Assembly (NCBI GenBank): GCA_045604965.1
Contig: JAZUPB010000025.1
Location: forward strand, 1 to 64,000
Length of the DNA stretch: 64,000 nt
Source of the DNA: JAISGQ01 sp045604965
GTDB lineage: Bacteria; Bacillota; Clostridia; Oscillospirales; Acutalibacteraceae
Direction of reading: 5' to 3'
Below are positions 53,097 through 61,171 of this stretch, piece by piece. Position numbers and translations under genes: made by a program. Positions within the stretch are counted from its first letter, which is position 1. Each line of letters begins with the position of its first letter. The notes under the pieces are model-generated. The model was not told the DNA's origin. It saw nothing but the letters and a program-made list of their open reading frames with translations, and ran no database searches.

Positions 53097-54185
53097 TTAT
53101 TCACAGCTTTCAAATTCATCGAGTCTGGTTTCTATATATTGGGGCATAGTTTTTCCTGATTCTTCGCAGCGGCGGATAATTCCGGTTCTCATAGCGGACT
53201 GTTTTTTCTCGCTTCGGATTATCCAGCGTGCGATGAAATATTCAATAGTGCATACAAGAGCGGCAAAAAAGAGTGTATCGTACCAGGTGCTGTCGCGAGA
53301 TACATCAAAAACAGAGAATACAACGACAATGCCAAGGAGAACGGGGACAAGAATCGTCATAGTTGTCATAGTTGCTTTTTCTTCTTTTTTGAGCTTATCA
53401 ATAAAGTTTTCTTCTGTGACCTTTCCTTTTTTGGAAAGTCTCTTATAGCGGCTCTGCCAGCCCTTTAAATAGATTTTTTCCATATCCTTGTCGTACAGAT
53501 TCTTGTAATAGCTGTCCTGCTCTATCTTCTTTCTTGTATTGCGGATAGAGCCATAGTTCTTATATCTCCATATCGAGCGGACGATAAGATAAACAAGGAT
53601 ATAAATTCCCGAACAGATAATAAAGGGATGGGTAAGGAGGGTTATGCTCATTTCGCCGAAAAAGCCGATGCCGAGGAGTGTAAACACAACTATCATCGCA
53701 AGGATAAGAAAATACCAGCCTGTGAAGTTGGAATTTTTCTTGTTTTTGAGCAGGATCGGTGCAAGAATTCCGTTGCAGATAAAGTATATGAGAGTTCCGG
53801 TTAATAAACCGATGCCGTAGCCGGAAACATCGCTTTTTATGTGGAAAAAGTTCTTTATTGTGTCGTCGGCGGCTATTGCTTCGATGCATTCTATTACAAA
53901 TATTACCCAAGCCCACCGATAAAGAACAGAAGGAACATTTTTGAGTCTGTCGGCAAAGGTGTAATCACCGAAGAAGTTTTTAATAAATTTGTTCTGATTT
54001 TTGCCCACCAGTTTTTCTACAGGCTTTCCGTCGGTCTGAGCGGTGAGAAGAAGATCGTAGAGCTCCAGCATTTTTTCCTCAGCAACATCATCCGATATGC
54101 TTTTGAGTGTCGAATAAAGCTGAGCTTTTGCAAATACGTGGCGGTATTCGCCGTTGAGCTGTGTTTCCATTACGTTAAAATCCAT
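53097..54185 (-). CDS. PadR-associated membrane protein with HAAS-like N-terminus
   Basis: The 362-aa protein begins with a helical HAAS/DUF1048-like domain (about residues 20-80, with LYDLLLTAQTDGKPVEKLVGKN). At least six hydrophobic segments follow, and the cytoplasmic parts are basic. ATG 54185 is preferred to TTG 54206, which lies inside padR. The gene starts 4 bases after the padR stop, the usual PadR plus HAAS-protein pairing. The partner protein is thought to sense or act at the membrane under PadR control. Confidence 0.8.
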   Translation of the reverse strand: MDFNVMETQLNGEYRHVFAKAQLYSTLKSISDDVAEEKMLELYDLLLTAQTDGKPVEKLVGKNQNKFIKNFFGDYTFADRLKNVPSVLYRWAWVIFVIECIEAIAADDTIKNFFHIKSDVSGYGIGLLTGTLIYFICNGILAPILLKNKKNSNFTGWYFLILAMIVVFTLLGIGFFGEMSITLLTHPFIICSGIYILVYLIVRSIWRYKNYGSIRNTRKKIEQDSYYKNLYDKDMEKIYLKGWQSRYKRLSKKGKVTEENFIDKLKKEEKATMTTMTILVPVLLGIVVVFSVFDVSRDSTWYDTLFFAALVCTIEYFIARWIIRSEKKQSAMRTGIIRRCEESGKTMPQYIETRLDEFESCE

Positions 54186-54189
54186 TTTC

Positions 54190-54516
54190 CTATACTTCCC
54201 TTTCAAATAATATCCTCATTGCATTTTTTGTCACTCTCTCGTAGCTTGCCTTAAAGGCATCGAGATAGATTGAACCCTCATCGGTGATGGAATAATACTT
54301 TCGGATAGGTCCGAGAGGCGATTTGGCTTTTCGGCAGGCGATAAAGCCGTTTTTGTCGAGACGGGTGATTATAGGATAAAGAGTGCCTTCTCCCAGATCA
54401 TCGAACCCCGCTTCCTCAAGTCGGCTGAGTATTTCATAGCCGTAGGTTTCGCCCTGCGCGATTATCCCCAATATACATCCTTCCAGAACACCTTTGAGCA
54501 GTTGGGTATCTTCCAT
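54190..54516 (-). CDS. PadR-family transcriptional regulator
   Basis: The 108-aa winged-helix protein carries the PadR core (ILGIIAQGETYGYEILSRLEEAGFDDLGEGTLYPIITRLDKNG...YYSITDEG). Ligand unknown. Two 24-bp copies of an operator-like sequence surround its promoter, pointing to autoregulation. The membrane-protein gene follows directly. Confidence 0.93.
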   Translation of the reverse strand: MEDTQLLKGVLEGCILGIIAQGETYGYEILSRLEEAGFDDLGEGTLYPIITRLDKNGFIACRKAKSPLGPIRKYYSITDEGSIYLDAFKASYERVTKNAMRILFEREV

Positions 54517-54534
54517 ATGCCACTACTCCTTTCG

Positions 54535-54558
54535 GCTACTTTGTTTTGTCAAGTAGCT
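54535..54558. promoter_or_regulatory. PadR operator copy 1 (24 bp)
   Basis: It runs from GCTACTTTG to CAAGTAGCT, with inverted ends AGCTACTT-type/AAGTAGCT. It is identical to the copy at 54577-54600 and lies downstream of the -10 box, next to the padR ribosome site. Confidence 0.8.
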
Positions 54559-54565
54559 TGACTGA

Positions 54566-54594
54566 AATATAACACAGCTACTTTGTTTTGTCAA
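54566..54594 (-). promoter_or_regulatory. padR promoter
   Basis: On the minus strand TTGACA (54594-54589), 17 bases and TATATT (54571-54566). Confidence 0.85.
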
Positions 54595-54600
54595 GTAGCT
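54577..54600. promoter_or_regulatory. PadR operator copy 2 (24 bp)
   Basis: Identical to the copy at 54535-54558, 42 bases away (about four helical turns). It contains the padR -35 box. Confidence 0.8.
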
Positions 54601-54668
54601 GCGTAGAAATTTTTTATAGGTAATATTTTTACGACTCAAAGTCAAATTTAAATTAATTTTGTAAAATA

Positions 54669-54684
54669 GACTTGATATCAAGTC
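54669..54684. promoter_or_regulatory. 16-bp perfect palindrome over the XRE gene -35 box
   Basis: GACTTGATATCAAGTC is fully self-complementary and covers the TTGATA box. It is probably the operator of the XRE repressor encoded downstream. Confidence 0.65.
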
Positions 54685-54700
54685 AAGAACGTGTTACTAT
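54672..54700 (+). promoter_or_regulatory. Promoter of the XRE-DUF operon
   Basis: TTGATA and TACTAT with a 17-base spacer. Confidence 0.7.
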
Positions 54701-54721
54701 ACACTCGAAAGGAGGGAGCGT

Positions 54722-54943
54722 ATGAGTAAGAACATAGCGCTCAAGGTTGCCAGGGCAGAAAAGGACATAACTCAGAAAGCACTGGCAGATATGGTGGGAG
54801 TCTCACGTCAGACGATCAACGCCATAGAGAAAGGGGAATACAACCCATCTATAAGGCTTTGCAGAAAGATCTGCAGGGCAATGGGAAAATCACTTGATGA
54901 ATTATTTTGGGAGGAAGATGAAAATGAAGAAGACGAAGACTAA
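54722..54943 (+). CDS. Small XRE-family transcriptional regulator
   Basis: The 73-aa protein is one HTH (ARAEKDITQKALADMVGVSRQTINAIEKGEYNPS) with an acidic tail (WEEDENEEDED). It belongs to the short YozG-like group usually paired with a membrane protein. AAGGAGG precedes the ATG. The next gene starts inside its 3' end. Confidence 0.93.
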   Translation: MSKNIALKVARAEKDITQKALADMVGVSRQTINAIEKGEYNPSIRLCRKICRAMGKSLDELFWEEDENEEDED

Positions 54944-55409
54944 GAAAGTTATTGACGAAAGACAGGAAAAGAAGCTTCTGGAAATAGGCAGCGGCGGCTT
55001 CTGGATTGCATACTGGATACTGCTCGCGGTCATGCTCGTGCAGATGGCGATAGAAAGCATAGATATGAATATATATATTCCGTCCTTTGCAGGTGAATGG
55101 CTTGTGTTTATGATAATGTGCGTTTATATGGTGTGCAGATGTGCAAAGAACAACATCTGGGAAGTCAAAAGAGAGCCCAGTGCAAAGGCGAATCTGGTGT
55201 ACAGTCTTATCGCAGGTGCAGTGATGGGTGTTATGTGGTTTATTGTACCCTATGTAAAGTCCGGAAAACTTATAGGTTCTATTGCGTCGGGTGTGTTTAT
55301 TGCTGCTGTGGTATTCGGTCTGTGTATGGCTGCCCTGAGTATTTCCGCCGCATCCTACAGAAGAAAGAAAAGGAAGATTGAAGAGGCTGAAGAAACCGAA
55401 GAGGAATAA
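54924..55409 (+). CDS. Membrane protein paired with the XRE regulator
   Basis: The 161-aa protein has a Lys-rich N-terminus, four helices and an acidic C-terminus (EEAEETEEE). It resembles the DUF6773-type proteins often found next to small XRE regulators. ATG 54924 is 9 bases after GGAGG and overlaps the regulator gene by 20 bases. Function unknown. Confidence 0.75.
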   Translation: MKKTKTKKVIDERQEKKLLEIGSGGFWIAYWILLAVMLVQMAIESIDMNIYIPSFAGEWLVFMIMCVYMVCRCAKNNIWEVKREPSAKANLVYSLIAGAVMGVMWFIVPYVKSGKLIGSIASGVFIAAVVFGLCMAALSISAASYRRKKRKIEEAEETEEE

Positions 55410-55410
55410 T

Positions 55411-55443
55411 AAAACAGGCTGTGCCATCGGCACAGCCTGTTTT
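55411..55443. terminator. Bidirectional terminator
   Basis: The 15-bp stem AAAACAGGCTGTGCC / GGCACAGCCTGTTTT has an ATC loop. The stop codon of the minus-strand ribbon-helix-helix gene lies in its edge. Confidence 0.9.
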
Positions 55444-55636
55444 ATTGTGATATCTCACAGCGTTCAATGGCGAATTCTAGGAACATACTGATAAGCTCAT
55501 TGCGGCTACGTCCGGTTTTTGATGCAATCTCATCCAATGCATTGACGGTATCATCTTTTATACGAATGGAAAAGGTTTTGTAGCCATCTTCACCCTTGGG
55601 ATGTTTTGGAGTAATAACAATACGATCATCTTTCAT
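55442..55636 (-). CDS. Ribbon-helix-helix (CopG/Arc-like) small protein
   Basis: The 64-aa protein has a beta strand (YKTFSIRIKDD) and two helices (VNALDEIASKTGRSRNELISMFLEFAIERC), the usual RHH DNA-binding fold of antitoxins and plasmid repressors. No toxin gene adjoins it, so I would not call it an antitoxin. AGGTGATC lies before the ATG on the minus strand. Confidence 0.8.
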   Translation of the reverse strand: MKDDRIVITPKHPKGEDGYKTFSIRIKDDTVNALDEIASKTGRSRNELISMFLEFAIERCEISQ

Positions 55637-55667
55637 CAGATCACCTCCATACAGCCTGTTACTGTTT

Positions 55668-56987
55668 TTAGAGGTTAAACATTATTTCGTTGATGATAGA
55701 CTCAAGACGCTCCTGACGGGCGGTGGTTGTGGAGACAGCGCCCTTTTCAAGTGCGTAAGTCTCAAGATCGGCAAGTGTGACCTCACCTGCGCGTATTTTA
55801 GCGCCGATACCCTCATTCCAGCTTGAATAGCGTTCTGCGACAAATTCGTCTATTCTGCCGTCCTCGATTATCTTTGCAGCGATGCGCAGACCGAGAGCGT
55901 ATGTATCCATACCGGCGATAAAGCCGAGGAAAATATCCTCAAATGTGCAGGAGCCGCGGCGAAGCTTAGCGTCAAAGTTGAGACCGCCGTTTGTAAATCC
56001 GCCGGCACGAAGCACCTCAAGCATACAGAGAGTGGCTTCATATACGTTGGTGGGGAACTGATCGGTGTCCCAGCCGAGAAGATCGTCGCCCTGATTTGCA
56101 TCAATTGAGCCGAACATACCGTTGATCCTTGCAGTTGCAAGCTCGTGCTGGAAGGTGTGACCTGCCAATACAGCGTGGTTCTGCTCAATATTTATCTTGA
56201 AATCCTTGTCGAGACCGTGCTGACGAAGGAAGCCTATAACAGTGGCAGTGTCGAAATCGTACTGGTGTTTTGTTGGCTCCTTAGGTTTGGGCTCTACATA
56301 GAAATCACCTTCAAAGCCGATGGAACGTGCATAATCGCGTGCAAGAGTCATAAGACGTGCCATATTTTCAAGCTCAAGACCCATATCAGTATTGAGAAGA
56401 GTCTCATAACCTTCACGTCCACCCCAGAAAACATAGCCTGTACCGCCGAACTTTACTGTAAGCTCAATTGCCTTCTTTATCTGAGCGGCAGCGAATGCAA
56501 AAACATCTGCGTTGGGGTTTGTGCCTGCGCCGTTTGTGTATCTGGGATTGCCAAAACAGTTGGCAGTACCCCAGAGATTCTTTTTATTGTGGAGCTTCAT
56601 CTGCTCTGCAATAACTTCGCTTATTTCGTCAAGACGCGCGTTTGTTTCGGCAAGAGTATCAGCCTCGGGGGCAATATCACGGTCGTGGAAGCAGAAATAA
56701 TCGATGCCCAGCTTGTTCATTATCTCAAAGCCTGCATATACTCTGTTTTTGGCTATTTCCATAGGATCTGAGCCGCCGAAGCTGCGGTCATACACGGGAA
56801 TAGAGCCGAACATATCTGTTCCGCCTGCGGTAAGTGCGTGCCACCAGGCAAGAGCGAACTTGCAGTGTTCTCTCATAGTCTTGCCTGCGATAACCTCATC
56901 GGGATTATAGAATTTAAAGGCAAAAGGGTTCTTTGACCCTTTGCCTTCATATTTTACAACAGGGATATTGGGAAAAAACTCGTTCAT
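55668..56987 (-). CDS. xylA: Xylose isomerase
   Basis: It interconverts D-xylose and D-xylulose. At 439 aa it is a class II enzyme. The catalytic His lies in FCFHDRDIAPE, the metal-binding region in EPKPKEPTKHQYDFD and DANQGD, and the N-terminal VKYEGKGSKNPFAF is typical of Clostridia. AGGAGG precedes the ATG. No xylulokinase gene adjoins it. It is monocistronic with its own promoter. Confidence 0.96.
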   Translation of the reverse strand: MNEFFPNIPVVKYEGKGSKNPFAFKFYNPDEVIAGKTMREHCKFALAWWHALTAGGTDMFGSIPVYDRSFGGSDPMEIAKNRVYAGFEIMNKLGIDYFCFHDRDIAPEADTLAETNARLDEISEVIAEQMKLHNKKNLWGTANCFGNPRYTNGAGTNPNADVFAFAAAQIKKAIELTVKFGGTGYVFWGGREGYETLLNTDMGLELENMARLMTLARDYARSIGFEGDFYVEPKPKEPTKHQYDFDTATVIGFLRQHGLDKDFKINIEQNHAVLAGHTFQHELATARINGMFGSIDANQGDDLLGWDTDQFPTNVYEATLCMLEVLRAGGFTNGGLNFDAKLRRGSCTFEDIFLGFIAGMDTYALGLRIAAKIIEDGRIDEFVAERYSSWNEGIGAKIRAGEVTLADLETYALEKGAVSTTTARQERLESIINEIMFNL

Positions 56988-57022
56988 TATAAAACCTCCT
57001 GAAGATATTTGAGGACATTATG

Positions 57023-57051
57023 ATATTAACAAAATGAGGAAGCATTATCAA
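57023..57051 (-). promoter_or_regulatory. xylA promoter
   Basis: On the minus strand TTGATA (57051-57046), 17 bases and TAATAT (57028-57023). The 313-base gap to the next gene otherwise shows only the divergent promoter at 57250 and no clear operator. Confidence 0.65.
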
Positions 57052-57249
57052 TGAACATACTGTATAAATTTTCTGTGAGGTTTGTGTGACAGAACTACAA
57101 ATCACAGCATAACAGCAGTTGGTTGGAGCGAGCAAAAAGTCTGCAATAAAGCCAAAAACTTAGAAAAGATCAATCATAAACAAAACTCTGCAACTATATA
57201 AAACCAAGAGAAAAACAATTATGTTGTATTATTGATGGGGATACAGGTT

Positions 57250-57279
57250 TTGACAAAGGAAGAGCATGTGGTGTATAAT
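57250..57279 (+). promoter_or_regulatory. Promoter of the LAS peptidase-QueG-Card1 operon
   Basis: Perfect TTGACA and TATAAT with an 18-base spacer. Confidence 0.85.
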
Positions 57280-57300
57280 TAAGATGTATATGCGAAAGGA

Positions 57301-58104
57301 ATGAAATACGTGGCAAACAAACATTTTATCAACGAAACTGTCGGCGATTATGAGAACCGAATGGTGTTCTTCAGGATGATCGTTGTCGGTGCATTGGTAT
57401 TGCTCATACTGACTCTTTTTATAGCCACATTCGACAACTGCGCCGCCTGCTCCGAAGAAGAGAGCGTAGTGGCAGTGTCGGAAAAGCTGGTTGGTGTTGA
57501 AAGCTATCCGTATGTAATAGATGCGCCCCTTGATGAAGACTGGTCGCCAAGTGATCTTATATATATAATCGGTGCTCCCAACGGAGACAACGTACTGCTT
57601 CGCAGAGAAGCAGCGGAGGCATATCTTGAAATGCACAACGCTATGGTTGCGGAGGGTATGAGTGTTATCCCAATTGAGGGCTGGCGCAGTGCGGCATCTC
57701 AGACAGATATGTACAATGAGAGAATATATGCTCTTATGGGAGAAGGCAACAGCCACGACGATGCGGCAACGGAACTGCGGAAAGTTCTCAAGGCAGGCGG
57801 ACTTGACGAGCATCAGCTCGGACTGACTGTGGACGTTACCACTCAGGCAGGCGTAAGACAAGATAATTTTGCTTCTCTTGCCCAGGGCAGATGGATTATA
57901 AGAAATGCGCACAAATACGGTTTTGTGTTCCGTTATCCCGATACAAAGGAAAAAATAACCGAACTGCAGGCGCGTCCCTGGGAGCTTCGATATGTAGGAA
58001 AAGAAGCGGCGGAATTTATGGCAAAATATTCTCTCTGTCTTGAGGAATACATAAATATCTGCGAAAAGGATTGTCCCGATGCAGTGATGGAGGGTATAGA
58101 ATGA
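57301..58104 (+). CDS. VanY-like LAS-family carboxypeptidase with altered active-site motif
   Basis: The 267-aa protein is membrane-anchored (TM about 25-45), with the M15B fold outside. The family trims D-Ala from peptidoglycan stem peptides with one zinc. GWRS, EHQLG (H171) and TVDV (D178) give two zinc ligands. The third motif, normally EPWHxRYVG with catalytic Glu and zinc His, reads RPWELRYVG (225-233). So both catalytic Glu and His are replaced, although E228 could in principle bind metal. It may be inactive or altered. Its stop overlaps the next start (ATGA). Confidence 0.85.
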   Translation: MKYVANKHFINETVGDYENRMVFFRMIVVGALVLLILTLFIATFDNCAACSEEESVVAVSEKLVGVESYPYVIDAPLDEDWSPSDLIYIIGAPNGDNVLLRREAAEAYLEMHNAMVAEGMSVIPIEGWRSAASQTDMYNERIYALMGEGNSHDDAATELRKVLKAGGLDEHQLGLTVDVTTQAGVRQDNFASLAQGRWIIRNAHKYGFVFRYPDTKEKITELQARPWELRYVGKEAAEFMAKYSLCLEEYINICEKDCPDAVMEGIE

Positions 58105-58781
58105 CCTTTACGGAAAAGCTGAGAGACCGCCTTATCGACGAAGGACTGTGCGAAGTAGGTTTTTCGATGCCGCCCTGTATACCTGAGGAGCTTCGGAAAT
58201 ACCCTTACGCAGTTACGCTTATGTACAGATTGTCAGATGCGGTGCTGTCAGAGATTTCGGATGCACCGACCTATGCATATTTCCAGCATTACAGAGCGGT
58301 CAATGCCCTGCTTGACAGATGCGCGCTTCTCTGCGGTGAGATGATACGAAGAGAAGGATATGATTATTTTCCTATAGCCGCATCTCAGAGCGTCCATAAT
58401 AAAGAAGATGAATATACAGGCATATATCAGCACAAAACTGCCGCAGCAGCGGCGGGACTCGGCTGGATAGGCAGAAGTGCGCTGTTTGTAAGCAAGGAAT
58501 TCGGTCCAAGGGTACGTCTTGCAACGGTGCTTACCGATATGCCCCTGATTTCCGAAAATCCTGAGCCTGCGGAAAACGGCTGCATAAACTGCGGGGAATG
58601 TGCAAAGGCCTGCCCTGCAGGTGCGATAAAAGGCGGTATATACGTACCGGGTGAAGTCAGAGAGAGCGTGTTTGACGCGAAAAAGTGCTCAGAACATATG
58701 AAAAATGCATATAAGCACATCGGACGCGGTGCAGTGTGCGGAAGATGTATATATGTATGTCCTCACGGTAAGAAAGGGTGA
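58101..58781 (+). CDS. Short QueG-like 4Fe-4S protein
   Basis: The 226-aa protein resembles the N-terminal and ferredoxin parts of epoxyqueuosine reductase (ASQSVHNKEDEYTGIYQHKTAAAAAGLGWIGRSALFVSKEFGPRVRL in pieces is typical). It has two cluster motifs, CINCGECAKACPAGAI and CGRCIYVCPHG. QueG is usually about 300-380 aa, so this form is shortened and its substrate may differ. ATG 58101 with GGAGGG upstream overlaps the peptidase gene by 4 bases. The Card1-like gene follows 6 bases downstream. Confidence 0.82.
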   Translation: MTFTEKLRDRLIDEGLCEVGFSMPPCIPEELRKYPYAVTLMYRLSDAVLSEISDAPTYAYFQHYRAVNALLDRCALLCGEMIRREGYDYFPIAASQSVHNKEDEYTGIYQHKTAAAAAGLGWIGRSALFVSKEFGPRVRLATVLTDMPLISENPEPAENGCINCGECAKACPAGAIKGGIYVPGEVRESVFDAKKCSEHMKNAYKHIGRGAVCGRCIYVCPHGKKG

Positions 58782-58787
58782 AGCAGC

Positions 58788-59972
58788 GTGAAAACTCTTA
58801 TCGAGATATACGACGAAGAAACAGTGTTTAACCTGTTGGGAGCCTGTGCGGCAGAGCCTGACACGCTTGTTTTACTGGGCGGCGAGCGGCTTTCGGACGG
58901 AATACTGAGACGAAGATTGAGCGATTTTCTCACTTCGCGTGGAGTAAAAACGAAAATCGAATATAAAATATGCGACGTTGAGGACTGTACCTCCATTATA
59001 GAAGCTCTTGCGGAAATCACAGAGGAATATCAGGACTGTGTCATAGATGCGTCAGGCGGCGTGGATCTGGCATTGCTTGCCTGCGGAATGTTTGCGGAAA
59101 GCTGTGACATACCGATAATGCGTCTTGACGAAGAAAGAGAATGCTTTGTTGATGTGCGCAGCTGTCCTGAGGCGGAAAAAATCCAAATTCCTGTTTTCAC
59201 TATAGAGGATATGATTGCGATGACAGGAGCGGGAGTGGTTCGCCACGGAAGAATATCCGCAAAAGATATAGACGATGAGCTCAGAGCAGATACATTCACG
59301 TTGTGGGAGATTTTCTCAAGATACCGTTCGTCCTGGCATAAGACCACATTGTTTTTCCATTCTGCCAGAGAGGAGACAGGGGATAACCTCAGCGTTGATA
59401 CAAAGACTCCGAAGCCTATAGACAGAAATTACTGCCCTCCTGCACTGCTTAGAATGCTTGCAGAAGGCGGGTTGATAACAGATTATGAAAGCACAAGAGA
59501 AAATATAAGATTCCGCTATAAGGATCCGACTATGCGCGCCATACTGCGTGATAAGGGCTCGGTGCTGGAACTTATGACGTATTGCAGAATGAAGGACTGC
59601 GGATTGTTCGATGATGTAAACATAAGCGTTATCATAGACTGGGACGGCAAAGGCGAATCAACTACTACCAACGAGATAGACGTTATGGCGGTGCGCGGAC
59701 TGAAAACCTATTTTATATCCTGCAAAAGTGCCAGAGCGGACAACCTGAGCAGTGAATATCTCTATGAAATAGATACTATGGCTCACAGGCTTGGAGGCAA
59801 ATTTGCACAGCCTGCACTGGTCACTGCGGTAAGCAATATCCGCAGTACTGCACAGCCTATGTGGGAACGCGCCCACGATATGAGGGTTATAATCGCAGAT
59901 CAGGGATATCTTGAGAGCGGAAAACTTGGCGAGCTGATAGCAAACTACAAACGCAAGCCGCCGAAAAAATAA
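58788..59972 (+). CDS. Card1/Can2-like CARF-type nuclease (DUF1887), no CRISPR locus
   Basis: Residues 1-130 form a Rossmann-like CARF-type sensor; VIDASGGVDLALLACG holds the place of the GG-containing ligand motif. Residues about 165-250 look like a winged helix (PPALLRMLAEGGLITDY). The C-terminus is a PD-(D/E)xK nuclease with E261 (SVLELMTYC), NEIDV (E296, D298) and SCKS (K313). In type III CRISPR systems such proteins are switched on by cyclic tetra-adenylate and cut nucleic acid. Here no cas gene or repeat array is visible in the window. Length is 394 aa. It is translationally close to the QueG-like gene. Confidence 0.88.
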   Translation: MKTLIEIYDEETVFNLLGACAAEPDTLVLLGGERLSDGILRRRLSDFLTSRGVKTKIEYKICDVEDCTSIIEALAEITEEYQDCVIDASGGVDLALLACGMFAESCDIPIMRLDEERECFVDVRSCPEAEKIQIPVFTIEDMIAMTGAGVVRHGRISAKDIDDELRADTFTLWEIFSRYRSSWHKTTLFFHSAREETGDNLSVDTKTPKPIDRNYCPPALLRMLAEGGLITDYESTRENIRFRYKDPTMRAILRDKGSVLELMTYCRMKDCGLFDDVNISVIIDWDGKGESTTTNEIDVMAVRGLKTYFISCKSARADNLSSEYLYEIDTMAHRLGGKFAQPALVTAVSNIRSTAQPMWERAHDMRVIIADQGYLESGKLGELIANYKRKPPKK

Positions 59973-59979
59973 ATATTCA

Positions 59980-60009
59980 GCAGCCCGGCTCAATCAGTGA
60001 GTCGGGTTG
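59980..60009 (+). terminator. Weak hairpin after the Card1-like gene
   Basis: AGCCCGGCTCA / TGAGTCGGGTT with two G-U pairs. The tail is T-poor, so this is a tentative terminator. Confidence 0.4.
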
Positions 60010-60060
60010 CCTGTTCATCAAAAGATTACAAAAGATTTACAAAAATTAACGGCGGTTTGT

Positions 60061-60088
60061 TTGGCAATTCAAACTCCTTTGTTACTAT
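60061..60088 (+). promoter_or_regulatory. Promoter of the 60111 gene
   Basis: TTGGCA and TACTAT with a 16-base spacer. Confidence 0.55.
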
Positions 60089-60110
60089 TGGGATAAAGGA
60101 GTGGAAATAT

Positions 60111-61091
60111 ATGTCAAAAAGAAAGAGAACAGTAATAATTTTAATAATTATGGGTGTTATTCTCAGCTTCCTGCTCAAAGCAGGCTGTATAGCGGCCTGT
60201 GACTGGGTGATGGAGCCTCCCACTGATGAGGGGACATACAAACTCGACGAAGATGTGGACACGCTTGTAGTTATGCCCTTTTCCTATGATTCACCTGCTG
60301 AAACAAAATGTATGATTGTAAAAAATGAGTCATTGATAAATATCTGGAAAAGCTCACACAGGTGGACCAATCAATATGCGGTGTGCTGTGATGAATATAC
60401 CACTCATAAGATATATGCATATAAAAATCATAACCAGATATATAAAAAGCCCTATGCTTCGTGGAATAAAGGCTACAACAACCTTCTTTTCACATTTTGT
60501 CAGAATGCGCTTGTGGTAGCTGCGAATTTGTCCGGAGAATGGATGTACCGTGTTGGGGTACCCATCGGTACAGATGTTTCTGCACTGACAGAAGAGCTTG
60601 AGGAAAAAGAAAAGTGGTATGTTATAGACGAAAATGCAGTAGGGGAGGACGAGGCGTATATAAAGCTGTCATATGTGACAGAGGCTGATGATGGGGAAGA
60701 AAGCAGCTATTACCGCAGATATGCATTGGGGGAATTTGAGCCCGATAATATCCTGATACGTGCAAAAGAAGCCGCAGATGAAATAAAGATACCTTATGTG
60801 TATGCGAGTGTGGACGGAAGAAGATCGATTCCGGACAGAAATACACGCATCTTCATCAGGACGATGAAAATGCCGTTGTCCCGAACTCTTACAAAAGAAG
60901 AAGTAGCAGAATATAAGGAAAAAATTAATATGCTATACCCGGCGGGGGATGTGGTGTTTGAAACGAATTGCCTGGACGGGGAAAAGCTTTGCATCGTGGC
61001 AAATAAAAAGCTTTCGGAAGATGAGCGTGCAGAGCTTTCGGAAAAATACGGCATGATGTTCGAACTGGATAAAGATCCTGAGTATAAATGA
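60111..61091 (+). CDS. Secreted or lipid-anchored protein, unknown function
   Basis: The 326-aa protein has a basic start (MSKRKRT), one hydrophobic segment (about 7-25) and a Cys in LLKAGC that could be a lipobox. The rest is soluble, with no family I recognise. AAAGGAG 9 bases upstream fixes ATG 60111; the frame is open further upstream. It is monocistronic by its promoter position. Confidence 0.7.
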   Translation: MSKRKRTVIILIIMGVILSFLLKAGCIAACDWVMEPPTDEGTYKLDEDVDTLVVMPFSYDSPAETKCMIVKNESLINIWKSSHRWTNQYAVCCDEYTTHKIYAYKNHNQIYKKPYASWNKGYNNLLFTFCQNALVVAANLSGEWMYRVGVPIGTDVSALTEELEEKEKWYVIDENAVGEDEAYIKLSYVTEADDGEESSYYRRYALGEFEPDNILIRAKEAADEIKIPYVYASVDGRRSIPDRNTRIFIRTMKMPLSRTLTKEEVAEYKEKINMLYPAGDVVFETNCLDGEKLCIVANKKLSEDERAELSEKYGMMFELDKDPEYK

Positions 61092-61092
61092 C

Positions 61093-61121
61093 TTTACATA
61101 TTATACGTTAAAATATATAAT
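61093..61121 (+). promoter_or_regulatory. Promoter of the MocR gene
   Basis: TTTACA and TATAAT with a 17-base spacer. Confidence 0.75.
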
Positions 61122-61171
61122 CAAACTGATAATATCGAAATCCCTGAAACCGAAAGAAGTGATATTACCAA

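Noticed and set aside
55442..55636. A toxin-antitoxin pair with the RHH protein as antitoxin
   Set aside because: The neighbours are a membrane protein on the other strand and xylA; no small toxin gene overlaps or follows it.
58788..59972. Evidence for a CRISPR array near the Card1-like gene
   Set aside because: No regularly spaced direct repeats and no cas1, cas2 or cas10 genes are visible anywhere in the window.
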